From Croceibacterium salegens (GTDB lineage: Bacteria > Pseudomonadota > Alphaproteobacteria > Sphingomonadales > Sphingomonadaceae), in contig NZ_WTYM01000057.1 of the NCBI RefSeq assembly GCF_009827435.1, positions 83,651-147,650 of the forward strand: 64,000 nucleotides of DNA, written 5' to 3'. Both the position numbers and the translations under genes were made by a program. A model generated the notes under the pieces. It was not told the origin of the DNA, did no database searches, and saw nothing but the letters and a program-made list of their open reading frames with translations. The stretch's first letter is position 1; each line of letters starts with the position of its first letter. Below, piece by piece: positions 7,898 through 17,614 of this stretch.

Positions 7898-8543
7898 CGC
7901 CGAAGCCCAGCGCGGCGAAGTCGGCGGGCAACGGCGCGGTGGCGACGATCGGGGGCTTGCCCTCGCGCGGCACTTCGAGACCGGCGGCGTGGAGCATCGT
8001 GCGCGCCGCGCCCTTCCCGTCGCCATAGACCGGGTCGCCGAGTAGCGGGATGCCGATCCCGCTCGCGGCATGGACGCGGATCTGGTGGGTGCGGCCGGTC
8101 TCGGGCCGGAATTCGACCAGCGTCCGGCCACCCGATTCGGCCAGCACTTTCCAATGGGTCAGCGAGGGCTTGCCCTTCTTCGCCGGGATCATCCGCCAGC
8201 CCTTCTCGGCGCTGCTGATCTTGCTGAGCGCGAGTTCGACCGTGCCTTCCTTGTCCTCCGGCACCCCGGCGAGCACGCCGAGGTAGCGTTTTCCCACCTG
8301 CCGCTCCTCGAAGGCGCGGGCGAAGCGCTTCAGCGCCTTGGAATTGCGCGCCAGCAGCAGGCAGCCCGAGGTGTCGGTATCGATCCGGTGCACCGCAATC
8401 GGCGCGCGCTGGAAGCCGAGCTTGAGTTCGTCGAGATGGTCTTCGAGCGACTTGCCGCCCGCGCGCGGCTTCTCGATCGGCAGCCCCCCCGGCTTGTCGA
8501 TGACCAGCGCTTCGCCGTCCTCGTAGAGGATCGGGATGGTCAT
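7890..8543 (-). CDS. RluA-family RNA pseudouridine synthase
   Basis: The 217-residue enzyme converts uridine to pseudouridine in RNA. The catalytic aspartate is D55 in the HRIDTDTSGCLLLAR motif, followed by KRYLGVLAG and the C-terminal RTHQIRVHAA motif, all hallmarks of the RluA/RluC/RluD family. There is no S4 domain, so it resembles RluA or TruC-type single-domain enzymes; the target site (rRNA or tRNA) cannot be told from sequence. Its ATG overlaps the stop of the upstream small membrane protein gene as ATGA, and its 3' end overlaps arfB, making a three-gene translational chain. Confidence 0.88.
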   Translation of the reverse strand: MTIPILYEDGEALVIDKPGGLPIEKPRAGGKSLEDHLDELKLGFQRAPIAVHRIDTDTSGCLLLARNSKALKRFARAFEERQVGKRYLGVLAGVPEDKEGTVELALSKISSAEKGWRMIPAKKGKPSLTHWKVLAESGGRTLVEFRPETGRTHQIRVHAASGIGIPLLGDPVYGDGKGAARTMLHAAGLEVPREGKPPIVATAPLPADFAALGFGDE

Positions 8544-8812
8544 TGCTCAAGGTAGCCTTTGAAGATGAGGGTTTCCGCCAGAACCACGACGCCACTGACT
8601 GCGAGGCCAAAGAACATGACGAGCAACAAACCTGTTGGCCCGATCCTGCCGTGGGTCGGACCGAGAATGGCAGCGAGCGACAGGATGTATGCGAGCAGCA
8701 GGCATAGCGGAGCCTTGTAGCGCCAGCGCACCCGCGGAAACCGCGAAGCGAGCAGGGGCAAGCCCACCGACAACGCGATCAGGCTGCCCCAGAATATCCG
8801 TCCGGGCGTCAC
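8540..8812 (-). CDS. Small membrane protein of unknown function
   Basis: The 90-residue product has three predicted membrane helices: IFWGSLIALSVGLPLLA (about 5-22), APLCLLLAYILSLAAIL (about 34-50) and GLLLVMFFGLAVSGVVVL (about 61-78). I recognise no family. Its GTG start at 8812 overlaps the aminotransferase stop (GTGA) and its TGA overlaps the pseudouridine synthase ATG, so it is embedded in one operon from pabB-pabC down to arfB. Conservation of that position in relatives would be the best support for function. Confidence 0.6.
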   Translation of the reverse strand: MTPGRIFWGSLIALSVGLPLLASRFPRVRWRYKAPLCLLLAYILSLAAILGPTHGRIGPTGLLLVMFFGLAVSGVVVLAETLIFKGYLEQ

Positions 8813-9984
8813 GCGAGCGCCCCGGCGATGCGCTTCATGGCTTCTTCGAGCACTGCATCGTCGGCGGCGAAGCTGATGCGGAAGCCGTTCTTGCCGCCGA
8901 AGGCGCTCGCGGCGACGACCGCGACGCCGTGGTCGAGCAGGTGCAGGGCCAGCCTGGAGTCGTCAATGAAGCGCTTCATCAACGGTGTAGCATCGACGAA
9001 AACGTAGAACGCTCCGTCCGGAACGGGGCAGGACAGGCCGGGAATGGCGTTAACCGCCACCACGACCATGTCGCGCCGCTTGCGGAACCGTTCGCGCCAC
9101 TCGTCGAGGAAGTCCTGCGGGCCCTCGAACGCGGCCACGGCTCCGGCCTGGCTGATCGAGGCCGGGTTGCCGCTCGAATTGCTCTGCAGCTTGCCCATCG
9201 CCGAAATGAGCCACGACGGCCCGGTGGCGACCCCGATGCGGAAGCCGGTCATGGCGTGGCTCTTGGACACGCCCGAGACGGTGCAGATGCGGTCGGCGAG
9301 GTCGGGGCACAGGTTGGCCAGCGTGGCGTGCGGCTGGCCGGTGTAGATCAGCGGGGAATAGATGTCGTCGCTCAGCACCAGCACCTGCGGGTGGTGGCGC
9401 AGCACTTCGCCGATGCCCTTGAGCATCTCCGCCGGGAAGACCGCTCCGGTCGGGTTGCCGGGGCTGTTGAGCATCAGCCACTGGGTGCGCGGGCCGATGA
9501 GCGATTCGACTTCGCCGGGGTCGAAGCGGAAGCCGTGGTGCGGGTGGGTGCGCAGCGGCACGACCTTGCCGCCGCAGAAGCGCACCATCTGCGGGTAGCT
9601 GACCCACCACGGCGAGGGGATGATGACCTCGTCGCCTTCGCTCAGCGTTGCCGCCAGCGCCTCGAAGATCGCCTGCTTGCCGCCCGCGCTGACGATGACG
9701 TTGGCCGGGTCGGTCTTGATGCCGAGATCGCGCTCGAAATGCAGCGCCGCGGCCTTCTTGAGCCGCATAGTACCGGTGACCGGCGTGTACTTGGTGTCGC
9801 CCGCGTCGAGCGCCGCCTTGGCCGCCTCGATGACATGCGCCGGGGTGGCGAAATCGGGCTCGCCGACCGAGAGCGAGATGACGTCGCGGCCCTGTTCGCG
9901 CAGTTCGGTCGCGCGGTCGGTCATCGCCGTTGTCGGCGAGGCCTCGATGCGCTGGATCGCGGCGGAAAGGTGCGGCTGGCTCAT
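8809..9984 (-). CDS. PLP-dependent class I/II aminotransferase
   Basis: The 391-residue enzyme is of the aspartate-aminotransferase fold type I, subgroup I-gamma like. Visible motifs: ISLSVGEPDFATP (substrate region), SAGGKQAIFEAL (PLP phosphate), MLNSPGNPTGAVF, DDIYSPLIY, and the PLP lysine K241 in SGVSKSHAMTGFRIG. The family includes aspartate/prephenate and other amino acid aminotransferases; substrate cannot be fixed from sequence alone. ATG 9984 overlaps the pabB-pabC stop as ATGA. Length is normal for the family. Confidence 0.85.
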   Translation of the reverse strand: MSQPHLSAAIQRIEASPTTAMTDRATELREQGRDVISLSVGEPDFATPAHVIEAAKAALDAGDTKYTPVTGTMRLKKAAALHFERDLGIKTDPANVIVSAGGKQAIFEALAATLSEGDEVIIPSPWWVSYPQMVRFCGGKVVPLRTHPHHGFRFDPGEVESLIGPRTQWLMLNSPGNPTGAVFPAEMLKGIGEVLRHHPQVLVLSDDIYSPLIYTGQPHATLANLCPDLADRICTVSGVSKSHAMTGFRIGVATGPSWLISAMGKLQSNSSGNPASISQAGAVAAFEGPQDFLDEWRERFRKRRDMVVVAVNAIPGLSCPVPDGAFYVFVDATPLMKRFIDDSRLALHLLDHGVAVVAASAFGGKNGFRISFAADDAVLEEAMKRIAGALA

Positions 9985-11786
9985 GCCAGCAGCCTCGCGG
10001 CAAGCAGCCCGCGCGTGGCGTTGCCGATGAAGAACCCGCCGGCAAGGTCGTCGAGCGTCAGCTCGGCCTCCTCGGCGCGGCCGTCCTCGATCAGGATGCG
10101 GCGCAGCACACCGGGTAGCAGCCCGAGCGAGGCGCGCGGGGTCAGCAGCTTGCCGCCGCGCTCGACGAAGACGTTGCTGATCGTGCCCTCGGTGACGAGC
10201 CCGTCGTCGCGCACCAGCAGCGCCTCGCCCGCGCCATGGTCCTTGGCGACTGCCATGGCCGCTTCGTAGAAGCTGCGGTCGGTGGTCTTGTGGCGCAGCC
10301 GCCAGTCGCCCGGCACCACCGGAAGCGGCAGCGCGATGCACGGCACCGGGCCGGCGGAGAGTTCGGGCAGCGGGGCAGCTTCGAGCGCGGTCTCGCCGTC
10401 GCGTGAGAGCAGCAGGCGCACCTTGGAGGGCGTTTCGATGGCGAAGCACAGCGCCTGGATGCGGTTGCGGGCATCGTGGCGGTCGAACGAGAATCCGAGC
10501 TCGTTGGCGCTCGCCTTCATCCGTTCGAGGTGCAGTTCGAGCAGTTCGATGCCTTTCTCGGGGTCGAACTTCATCGTTTCGATCAGGTCGTGGCCGCCCG
10601 CCTGCCCGCGCACGAAGCCGCCCTTGACCAGGCATTCGCGCCATTCCTCCATCCCGTCGCTGTCGGCGACGATCGCCCCGCCGACGCCGAGGACGACGTG
10701 GTGCTTGGCGTTCTCGCCGGGGGTCAGGCGGATGGTGCGGATGCCGACGTTGAAGGCGGCGTCGCCATTGGCGGAGATGCGTCCGATAGCCCCGCAATAG
10801 GGCCCGCGCGGGTCGCGCTCGACCTTGTCGATCAGCTCCATCGCGCGGATCTTCGGCGTGCCGGTGATCGATCCGCAGGGGAACAGCGCGCGGACCATGT
10901 CCATCGTCCCGCGTCCTTCCTGCAGGTCGGCATGCACGGTCGAGGTCATGGTGTGGAGAGTCGGATAAGTCTCGACCGCGAAGGGGTGCTCGACGCGCAC
11001 GCTGCCGGCCCTGGCCACGCGGCTCAGGTCGTTGCGCATCAGGTCGACGATCATCAGGTTCTCGGCCTTGTCCTTGACCGAAGCGGCCAGTTCGGCGGCG
11101 AATTCGCGGTCTTCGGCTTCGGTCGTCCCGCGCGGGCGCGTGCCCTTCATCGGCTTGACCTTGGCCCTCCCGCCCTTGAGCGAAAAGAACAGTTCGGGGC
11201 TGAACGAAAGCAGCCAGTGATCGCCGTCGAAGATGAGCCCGCCATAACCGGCGTTGGCCGCCGGGCGGATCGCCTTGTACAGGGCCACCGGGTCGCCGCG
11301 CGCGGCCCCGGCGAGCGGGAAGGTCAGGTTGGCCTGGTAGATGTCGCCGGCCCGGATCGCTTCCTGCAAGGTGTCGAAAGCGGCGAGATAGGCGCCGGTC
11401 GAGACCTGCGGTTCGAGCGGACCGATCGAGGTGCGGCCGCTGCCCGTTCCGGCGCGCTGGTCGAGCCATGCGGGTACGTCGGTCGCCGGGATGGTCTTCT
11501 CCTGGTCGAACAGCGCCAGCCACACCAGCGGCCCGTTCGCCCCGGTGCGGTCCGTCACAAGCGGCATCAGGCGTTCTTCGAGCGCCAGGCCCGCTTCGTA
11601 GGCGATGTAGCCGGCGAGGTGGCCGCCGGTCATCGCCCGGGTCGCCTCGGCCTCGGTCAGCACGCGCGCAACATCCTCCGCGCGGCGGGCCACGAAGATT
11701 TCGGTCGGATGCTCGAACAGGTGGGCGTCTACCGCGCTTTCACTGCGGGCATCGTCGAGCAAGATGAACGGTTCGCCGGACGGCAT
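9981..11786 (-). CDS. pabB-pabC: Bifunctional aminodeoxychorismate synthase component I / aminodeoxychorismate lyase
   Basis: The 601-residue protein fuses two steps of 4-aminobenzoate (folate) synthesis. Residues 1 to about 385 are a PabB/TrpE chorismate-binding domain: LSFSPELFF, KGTRPRGTT, DLMRNDLSR and the PCGSITGTPKIRAMELI active-site motif, ending in GVGGAIVADSD. Residues from about 405 are a class IV PLP lyase domain with the PLP lysine in RHKTTDRSFYEAA and the cofactor-binding EGTISNVF. The glutaminase PabA is not nearby and is presumably supplied in trans or shared with TrpG. Both active sites look complete. It overlaps the aminotransferase gene by four bases. Confidence 0.92.
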   Translation of the reverse strand: MPSGEPFILLDDARSESAVDAHLFEHPTEIFVARRAEDVARVLTEAEATRAMTGGHLAGYIAYEAGLALEERLMPLVTDRTGANGPLVWLALFDQEKTIPATDVPAWLDQRAGTGSGRTSIGPLEPQVSTGAYLAAFDTLQEAIRAGDIYQANLTFPLAGAARGDPVALYKAIRPAANAGYGGLIFDGDHWLLSFSPELFFSLKGGRAKVKPMKGTRPRGTTEAEDREFAAELAASVKDKAENLMIVDLMRNDLSRVARAGSVRVEHPFAVETYPTLHTMTSTVHADLQEGRGTMDMVRALFPCGSITGTPKIRAMELIDKVERDPRGPYCGAIGRISANGDAAFNVGIRTIRLTPGENAKHHVVLGVGGAIVADSDGMEEWRECLVKGGFVRGQAGGHDLIETMKFDPEKGIELLELHLERMKASANELGFSFDRHDARNRIQALCFAIETPSKVRLLLSRDGETALEAAPLPELSAGPVPCIALPLPVVPGDWRLRHKTTDRSFYEAAMAVAKDHGAGEALLVRDDGLVTEGTISNVFVERGGKLLTPRASLGLLPGVLRRILIEDGRAEEAELTLDDLAGGFFIGNATRGLLAARLLA

Positions 11787-11883
11787 CGGCCCGCTCTAGC
11801 TTCTGTAACCGTAATGTCTATCGCTTGACCGTGCGCGGCGCGCTGCGCCACACCTTGGACAAGGCAGGGCGAAGGGAACTGAT

Positions 11884-13458
11884 ATGGCCGCGATTTTCCT
11901 CGGATTGGCGGAGAACGGGGAGCGCGAGTCGCTCGAACTGAGCCGCGCCAACCGCCATGGACTGATCGCCGGGGCGACCGGGACCGGCAAGACGGTGACC
12001 CTGCAGGGCCTCGCCGAGAGCTTCTCCGCCGAGGGCGTTCCGGTCTTCGTCGCCGACGTGAAGGGCGATCTCTCGGGCATTTCCATGCCCGGTTCGCCCA
12101 CCTTCAAGCACGCCGATGCGCTGGAAAGCCGGGCCAGGGAACTGGGCATGGACGACTATGCCTATTCGGATAACCCCGCGGTGTTCTGGGACCTGTTCGG
12201 CGAACAGGGCCACCCGATCCGCACGACGATTTCCGAAATGGGCCCGCTGCTGCTCGCCCGCCTGCTCGACCTCAACGAGACGCAGGAAGGCGCGCTCAAC
12301 GTCGTCTTCCGCTCGGCCGACGAGCAGGGCCTTCTGCTGCTCGACCTCGAAGACATGCAGGCCATGCTCGCCGACTGCGCGTCGCGCGCCGACGAGCTTT
12401 CGGCGAAGTACGGCAACGTCACCAGGGCGACCATCGGGGTGATCCAGCGCCAGTTGCTCAGCCTCGACAGCCAGGGCGCGGCGATGTTCTTCGGCGAGCC
12501 GGCGCTGGAGATCACCGACTTCATCCGCACCGACGAGAAGGGCCGGGGCGTGATCAACGTGCTCGCCGCCGACAAGCTGATGCGCAGCCCCAAGCTCTAC
12601 GGCACCTTCCTGTTCTGGCTGCTCGCCGAACTGTTCGAGGTGCTTCCCGAGGTCGGCGACCCGGACAAGCCCAGGCTGGTGTTCTTCTTCGACGAGGCGC
12701 ACCTCCTGTTCGACGATGCCCCCAACGCGCTGCAGGACAAGATCGAGCAGGTCGTCCGCCTGATCCGCTCGAAGGGCGTGGGCGTCTACTTCTGCTCGCA
12801 GAACCCGATCGACGTGCCGGAAAAGGTCGCCGGCCAGCTCGGCAACCGGGTGCAGCACGCCCTGCGCGCCTTCACCCCGCGCGACCAGCGGGCGATCAGA
12901 GCGGCGGCAGAGACGTTCCGCATCAATCCCGACCTCGACGTCGAGAAGGCCATCACCGAACTGCGGGTCGGCGAAGCGCTGGTCTCGACGTTGATGGAGG
13001 ACGGCGCGCCCTCGGTGGTGCAGCGCACGCTGATCAAGCCGCCGCGTAGCCGGCTGGGGCCCATCGACGCCAAGGAGCGGGCGATCATCCAGTCGATCAG
13101 CCCGTATGCGGGAAAGTACGACGAGCGGATCGACCGCGAGAGCGCCGAAGAGGTGCTGGCCCAGAAGGCACAGGACGCCGCCGCTACGGCGGAGGAAGTG
13201 GCCGAGAAGGGCCGCGAGGAAGTCGGCAAGCGCGAACGCAAGTCGACCTCGCTGTGGGAGAAGGCGACCCAGCGCGGGATGAGCGCAGCCGCCGGTTCGG
13301 CCGCCTCCATCGCCGCCGCCGCGATCCTCGGCAAGAAGTCGCGGGCCAACCCGATGAAGTCCGCCGCGACCTCGGTCGCCGGCACGATCGCCACCGAATT
13401 CGGCGGCGGCCTTGCCGGGCGCTTCGTGCGCAACCTTGTCGGCGGGCTGATGCGCTAG
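11884..13458 (+). CDS. HerA-like P-loop ATPase (DUF853, YjgR type)
   Basis: The 524-residue protein has an FtsK/HerA-type ATPase core: Walker A is GATGTGKT (about residues 29-36), the [10 protein letters not shown] motif follows, and Walker B is [12 protein letters not shown] (about 260-270). The arginine-finger region [25 protein letters not shown] is typical of the DUF853 family (E. coli YjgR). The last 90 residues are alanine-rich helix with weakly hydrophobic stretches. The family's role is unsettled; a DNA- or protein-translocating helicase-like activity is guessed from the fold. It is divergent from the pabB-pabC operon and convergent with the M1 peptidase. Confidence 0.85.
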   Translation: MAAIFLGLAENGERESLELSRANRHGLIAGATGTGKTVTLQGLAESFSAEGVPVFVADVKGDLSGISMPGSPTFKHADALESRARELGMDDYAYSDNPAVFWDLFGEQGHPIRTTISEMGPLLLARLLDLNETQEGALNVVFRSADEQGLLLLDLEDMQAMLADCASRADELSAKYGNVTRATIGVIQRQLLSLDSQGAAMFFGEPALEITDFIRTDEKGRGVINVLAADKLMRSPKLYGTFLFWLLAELFEVLPEVGDPDKPRLVFFFDEAHLLFDDAPNALQDKIEQVVRLIRSKGVGVYFCSQNPIDVPEKVAGQLGNRVQHALRAFTPRDQRAIRAAAETFRINPDLDVEKAITELRVGEALVSTLMEDGAPSVVQRTLIKPPRSRLGPIDAKERAIIQSISPYAGKYDERIDRESAEEVLAQKAQDAAATAEEVAEKGREEVGKRERKSTSLWEKATQRGMSAAAGSAASIAAAAILGKKSRANPMKSAATSVAGTIATEFGGGLAGRFVRNLVGGLMR

Positions 13459-13480
13459 CCGCGCATCGCCCGCCGAAGCA

Positions 13481-16141
13481 TCAGCGTGAAGCCAGCCAGG
13501 CGCCGAGCTGCTCGCGGATCCGCGGGTAGGTGGCGAAGCGGTTTTCCATCCCGGCGATAGTCCGGTTGACCGAAACGCGTTCGTTGGCCGGGTAGCTGTC
13601 GCGCAGCGCCTTGACCTTCTCGAGCATCGCCGGATCGTCGCTGCTCGCCCCGAGGCGCGGGTAGAAGCCCGAACGCGACGAATCGTCGAGCATCGGGTCG
13701 ATCTGGGCCTTGTGCGCAAGCGCGAACTCGTACGCCATGTCGGCATGGTTTGCCGCGACGCGGGTCAGGATCCGCAGGCCTTCGTCGGGCTGGACGTCCT
13801 TGCTCAGGGCTAGTTCGAGCGCCTTCATCGCCAGCGCATCGTCCTTCGGTGCGCCGATGTACGGGACCAGCAGCTTGCGCTCGACGCTGTCGGTCGAGGC
13901 CAGCGCATAGCGGCGCAGGAATTCCCAGTCCTCGGCCGTCGCGTTGCGCGCGACGATCGAGAGCCAGGTGCCCTTGAGCTCGCCGTCGAGCGCGGTGCGG
14001 TCCTTGGCGAGGAGCGCAAAGCGTCGCCGGGCCTCGGCCACGACGGCCGGATCGCCCATCTTGCCGAGGTCGCCGATCAGCTCGGCGCGCAGGCTCGCGT
14101 CCGACAGCGATTCGCCGGGGCGCGAATCGAAGCCGAGCGCGGCGAGGCGAGGCGAGTAGGTGTCGTGGACCAGCTTCGCCAGCGTCGCCTTGCGGCCTTC
14201 GTCGTTGAGCACGTCGTAGAGCGAGGACCACTGCGAAACCGACGTTTCCACGACCATCGGGTTGGCATTGCCGGGGACCGCCAGCAGCATGTCGAGCGCC
14301 GGGTCGTAGTCCTGGTAGGAGGCCGCCGCGAGCGCGAGGTTGTCGCGCACCAGCCCGAGCTGGTCGCGCGGCGCCATCGACGGCAGGGCGGCGGTCAGCT
14401 GCATGAGCATGTCGTGCGAATAGAGCGTGCGGAAATAGCTCAGCTGGCCGCCGTTGACGTTGACCGCGCCGCAGCCGGGCAGGTCGATGGTCGTGGTGCC
14501 GTCGAGCACCAGCGGATGCTTCGAACCGTCCGCGGCGATGATCGTCATCGGGACGAGCCAGTGATTGGGCTTGGCTGCCACCTCGGCCTGCTGGTCGCGG
14601 CTGAACTGGCCCTGCTTGAAAGTCAGGCTGGTGCGGCCGTTGGCGCAGGTGACCGAGGCGGTCACCAGCGGAACGCCGGACTGGAGCGTATAGCCCTTGG
14701 CGATGTCGACCAGGCCCTTCGCGCCGGCCTGCTCGACCGCGCGCCACAGATCGTCGGTCGTCGTGTTGCCGTAGGCGTGGGCCTTCATGTAGCCGCGAAT
14801 GCCGTTGCGCCAGGTGTCCTCGCCGACGAAGTCCTCGAACATGGTGAGGATCGTCTCGCCCTTCGAATAGGCGATCGAATCGAACTGCTCGTCGGCTTCG
14901 CTGGCGGTCTCGGAGGTGAGCACGATCGGGTGCGTGGTGCGCATCGCGTCCGCCCCCATGGCGGCTTCGCGCGAATTGATCTTGCCCACCTGGGTGTTCC
15001 AGTCGGGACGGAACTTGGCCGTCGCCTTGGATTCCATCCAGCTGGCAAAGCCCTCGTTGAGCCAGAGGTCGTCCCACCACGCCATGGTGACGAGGTCGCC
15101 GAACCACTGGTGCGCCATTTCGTGGGCCAGCGCGGTGTGGATGTACTTGAGCTTGTCGGGGCTGGTGGTGCGCGGGTCGACCAGCAGGTTGTCCTCGAAG
15201 GTGAAGATCGCGCCCCAGTTCTCCATCGCGCCGAACTGCTGCGAGCTGCCCGGCATGCCGATGTTGTCGAGCTTGGGGAGCGGGTACTTCACGCCGAAAT
15301 AGTCGTTGTAGTACGGCAGGACTTCCACCGCTTCGTCGAGCGCGTAGCGCGCCGTTTCGCCGCTGCCGGTCGGCGAGACGATGCCGACGCTGGTGCCGTC
15401 GACCGTCTGCGCGAGGCGTTCGAAATCGCCGACGCCGAAGAACAGCAGGTAGCTCGACATCTTCGGCGTGGTGGCGAAGACCACCCGCTTGGTGCCGTCA
15501 CCCAGGTCGGTCTCGCTGGTCACCGGCATGTTGCTCAGCGCCATCTGGTCCGCGGGGACAACGGCGGAAACGTCGAAGGTCGCCTTGTACGAGGGCTCGT
15601 CGAACATCGGCGCGAATTCGCGGGCGTCGGGAATCTCGAACTGCGTGCCGAGCGCGCGCTTGGATTCGCCCGTTTTCTTGTCGGGGTAGTCGAGCGCGAA
15701 GAAGCCGCTGGGCTTGCGGCCGATCGGCCCGCTGTAGGCCACCGTCATCCGGTAATCGCCCGCGCCGATGGCTTCGGGCGCGGTGAAGATCGCTGTTTCC
15801 TTGGCTTCGTCGTAGGAGACCTGCAGCGCGATCGCCTTCCCGCCGGCCTGGGGCACGATGGTCGCGCCGGAAACGGTCAGGCCGACCGAGTTGAGGGTGA
15901 TCGTCTTGCTCGGTTCGAACACCGCGAGGTCGATCACCACGGTCCCGGTGAAGGTCAGGTTCTCGGCGTCGGGAACGACTTCGATCGCGTAGTGCGACGG
16001 GCGGGCGTTGCGCGGGAGTTCGCTGGTAATGGAGGACGGAAGCGGTGCCAGCGAGGGCCCGGTCGGGGCCGCCTGGGCAGAAGGAACCGTGGCGCAGCCT
16101 GCAAGCAAGGCGGCGGCACTGACGGCGGTAATAAAACGCAT
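13481..16141 (-). CDS. M1 family aminopeptidase, exported lipoprotein
   Basis: The 886-residue zinc aminopeptidase has a lipoprotein signal (AALLAGC, cysteine 16), so it is likely anchored in the periplasm or outer membrane. The substrate motif GAMEN is at 304-308 and the zinc site is H340-E341-xx-H344 with E363 in LNEGFAS. The C-terminal ERAP1-like helical domain (from about 550) is complete. It resembles puromycin-sensitive-type aminopeptidases rather than E. coli PepN. It lies 84 bases beyond the histidine kinase gene on the same strand and could be part of that transcript. A 694-codon antisense frame over it is a codon-bias shadow. Confidence 0.92.
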   Translation of the reverse strand: MRFITAVSAAALLAGCATVPSAQAAPTGPSLAPLPSSITSELPRNARPSHYAIEVVPDAENLTFTGTVVIDLAVFEPSKTITLNSVGLTVSGATIVPQAGGKAIALQVSYDEAKETAIFTAPEAIGAGDYRMTVAYSGPIGRKPSGFFALDYPDKKTGESKRALGTQFEIPDAREFAPMFDEPSYKATFDVSAVVPADQMALSNMPVTSETDLGDGTKRVVFATTPKMSSYLLFFGVGDFERLAQTVDGTSVGIVSPTGSGETARYALDEAVEVLPYYNDYFGVKYPLPKLDNIGMPGSSQQFGAMENWGAIFTFEDNLLVDPRTTSPDKLKYIHTALAHEMAHQWFGDLVTMAWWDDLWLNEGFASWMESKATAKFRPDWNTQVGKINSREAAMGADAMRTTHPIVLTSETASEADEQFDSIAYSKGETILTMFEDFVGEDTWRNGIRGYMKAHAYGNTTTDDLWRAVEQAGAKGLVDIAKGYTLQSGVPLVTASVTCANGRTSLTFKQGQFSRDQQAEVAAKPNHWLVPMTIIAADGSKHPLVLDGTTTIDLPGCGAVNVNGGQLSYFRTLYSHDMLMQLTAALPSMAPRDQLGLVRDNLALAAASYQDYDPALDMLLAVPGNANPMVVETSVSQWSSLYDVLNDEGRKATLAKLVHDTYSPRLAALGFDSRPGESLSDASLRAELIGDLGKMGDPAVVAEARRRFALLAKDRTALDGELKGTWLSIVARNATAEDWEFLRRYALASTDSVERKLLVPYIGAPKDDALAMKALELALSKDVQPDEGLRILTRVAANHADMAYEFALAHKAQIDPMLDDSSRSGFYPRLGASSDDPAMLEKVKALRDSYPANERVSVNRTIAGMENRFATYPRIREQLGAWLASR

Positions 16142-16225
16142 GCGATGTCCCGAAGTGATTTCTTGTGTAACCGGCGGCGCTTACCAAGCCGGCTCGCGGC
16201 TAGCGAAGTCGTTGGTCGATTCGAC

Positions 16226-17614
16226 TCAACGTTTCGTCGGCAGCCGTAGTTCCGCCCTGAGGCCCCCGGTGGGGCGGTTCTTGAGGACAAGCTGGCCGCC
16301 ATGCTGCTCGGCGATCGCCCGGGCAATCGTCAGCCCGAGCCCGGCGCCGCCCGTCGTACGGTTGCGCGAAGCCTCGCCGCGCTTGAACGGTTCGAGCATC
16401 GAAGCGATCTCGTCGGCGGGTATCCCGGGTCCGACATCGTCGATGCGGATGACCGCGATATCGCCGTTTTGCATCAGCGAGACTTTGGCCTTTTCACCGT
16501 AACGCACGGCATTGCCGATAAGATTGCGCATGGCGCGGCGCAGCCATGTCGCGCGCACCGGCGCGGCGACGCGCGGTCCGTCGACCAGTTCGACCGGTTC
16601 GTCCATGTCCTCGAACTCGCCGACCACGTCGGCGGCGAGGGCGCCGAGATCGGTCTGTTCGAGCGGATCGCTCGGCCGTCCGACACGGGCAAGCGAGAGA
16701 ATATCGTCGAGTGTCCCGGTGATGTCCTCGATGGTGCGCGCCATGCGGTCGCGCTCGGCTTCGTCGGGCACCGATTCGATGCGCACGCGCAGGGCGGCGA
16801 GCGGCGTCTTGAGGTCGTGGCCGATAGCCCCGAGCATGACGTCCTTCTCGTCGAGCAGCGCGGCGATGCTTGCTTCCATGGCATTGTGCGCGGCGATCAG
16901 CCTGCGCGTGTCCTCCGGACCGCTCGGTTCGAGCTGGCCGTCGGTCTCGCGCCTTTCGGCGAAAGTTTCGAGCCTCCGGGTAAGTGCGGCAAGCGGCCTG
17001 GTGATCCGGCGCAGCAGGATGCCCAGCCCGCCCACGAGGACGACGTAGAGCAGCAGGGTCTGCATGATGACCGAGCCGATGCCGCGCGGATCGGGCCTGG
17101 GCACGGGCACGCGCGCGACGAGCCAGTGGTTGTCGCCCGGCTTGCGCAGGCCCGCGACGATGAGGTCGCCGTTCTTCCAGTCCTCGTCGCTGCGCCAGCG
17201 CGAACGCTCCTGCAAGCGGGCAACGACGAAGGGATCGGAATGGACGGGCCGGCTGGTCACGACGAGTTCGCCGATCGCAACGCCCTGTTCCTCGAGGATC
17301 TGCCGCAGCAGGTCCTCGCGCTGTTTGCTGCGCTGTTCGCCCGCGTGCAACGGGGAGGAGGTCGTGTCCTCCAGCCGCAGGCGGCGCCACATCCGGCCAC
17401 GCTCGCCGAGCGGTCCGGGCACGTCGGATGAGCGGTAGTCGATGCGAGGTTGGGCCACGAGCTGGAAGGCGAGGCCGTTGGCGGCGCCGAATTCGCGCCG
17501 CGCTTCCTGTGCGCGGTAGATCAGTACGGCGGAAATGGCCTGCGCCACCAGCAGCGCGACGGCGACCGCGAGCAGCATCTGGCCGTGCAGGCTCTTCGGC
17601 AGGAAACGGCGCAT
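16226..17614 (-). CDS. Transmembrane sensor histidine kinase
   Basis: The 462-residue kinase has a membrane helix (about 12-33), a periplasmic sensor region of about 145 residues, a second helix (about 181-203), a HAMP linker, the dimerisation/phosphoacceptor box with H266 in GAIGHDLKTPLAALR, and a complete ATPase domain (NLIGNAVRYGEKA, VGPGIP, GGAGLGLTIA). This is an EnvZ/OmpR-class kinase. Its ATG shares one base with the regulator stop (TAATG), showing they form a cognate pair. The signal is unknown, but an EF-hand protein gene precedes the regulator in the same run, suggesting a divalent-cation or envelope signal (inference). Confidence 0.9.
   Translation of the reverse strand: MRRFLPKSLHGQMLLAVAVALLVAQAISAVLIYRAQEARREFGAANGLAFQLVAQPRIDYRSSDVPGPLGERGRMWRRLRLEDTTSSPLHAGEQRSKQREDLLRQILEEQGVAIGELVVTSRPVHSDPFVVARLQERSRWRSDEDWKNGDLIVAGLRKPGDNHWLVARVPVPRPDPRGIGSVIMQTLLLYVVLVGGLGILLRRITRPLAALTRRLETFAERRETDGQLEPSGPEDTRRLIAAHNAMEASIAALLDEKDVMLGAIGHDLKTPLAALRVRIESVPDEAERDRMARTIEDITGTLDDILSLARVGRPSDPLEQTDLGALAADVVGEFEDMDEPVELVDGPRVAAPVRATWLRRAMRNLIGNAVRYGEKAKVSLMQNGDIAVIRIDDVGPGIPADEIASMLEPFKRGEASRNRTTGGAGLGLTIARAIAEQHGGQLVLKNRPTGGLRAELRLPTKR

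Noticed and set aside
8809..11523. 904-codon minus-strand frame through pabB-pabC and the aminotransferase
   Set aside because: Only the downstream part (aminotransferase, from 9984) is real; the upstream part is the wrong frame over pabB-pabC.
13455..16249. Long frames across the M1 peptidase: 14165-16249 (694 codons, plus strand) and 13455-15107 (550 codons, minus strand, another frame)
   Set aside because: Both lie over the M1 aminopeptidase gene, which has intact family motifs. Their products are Arg/Ala/Gly-rich with no domain. They arise from GC-rich codon bias.
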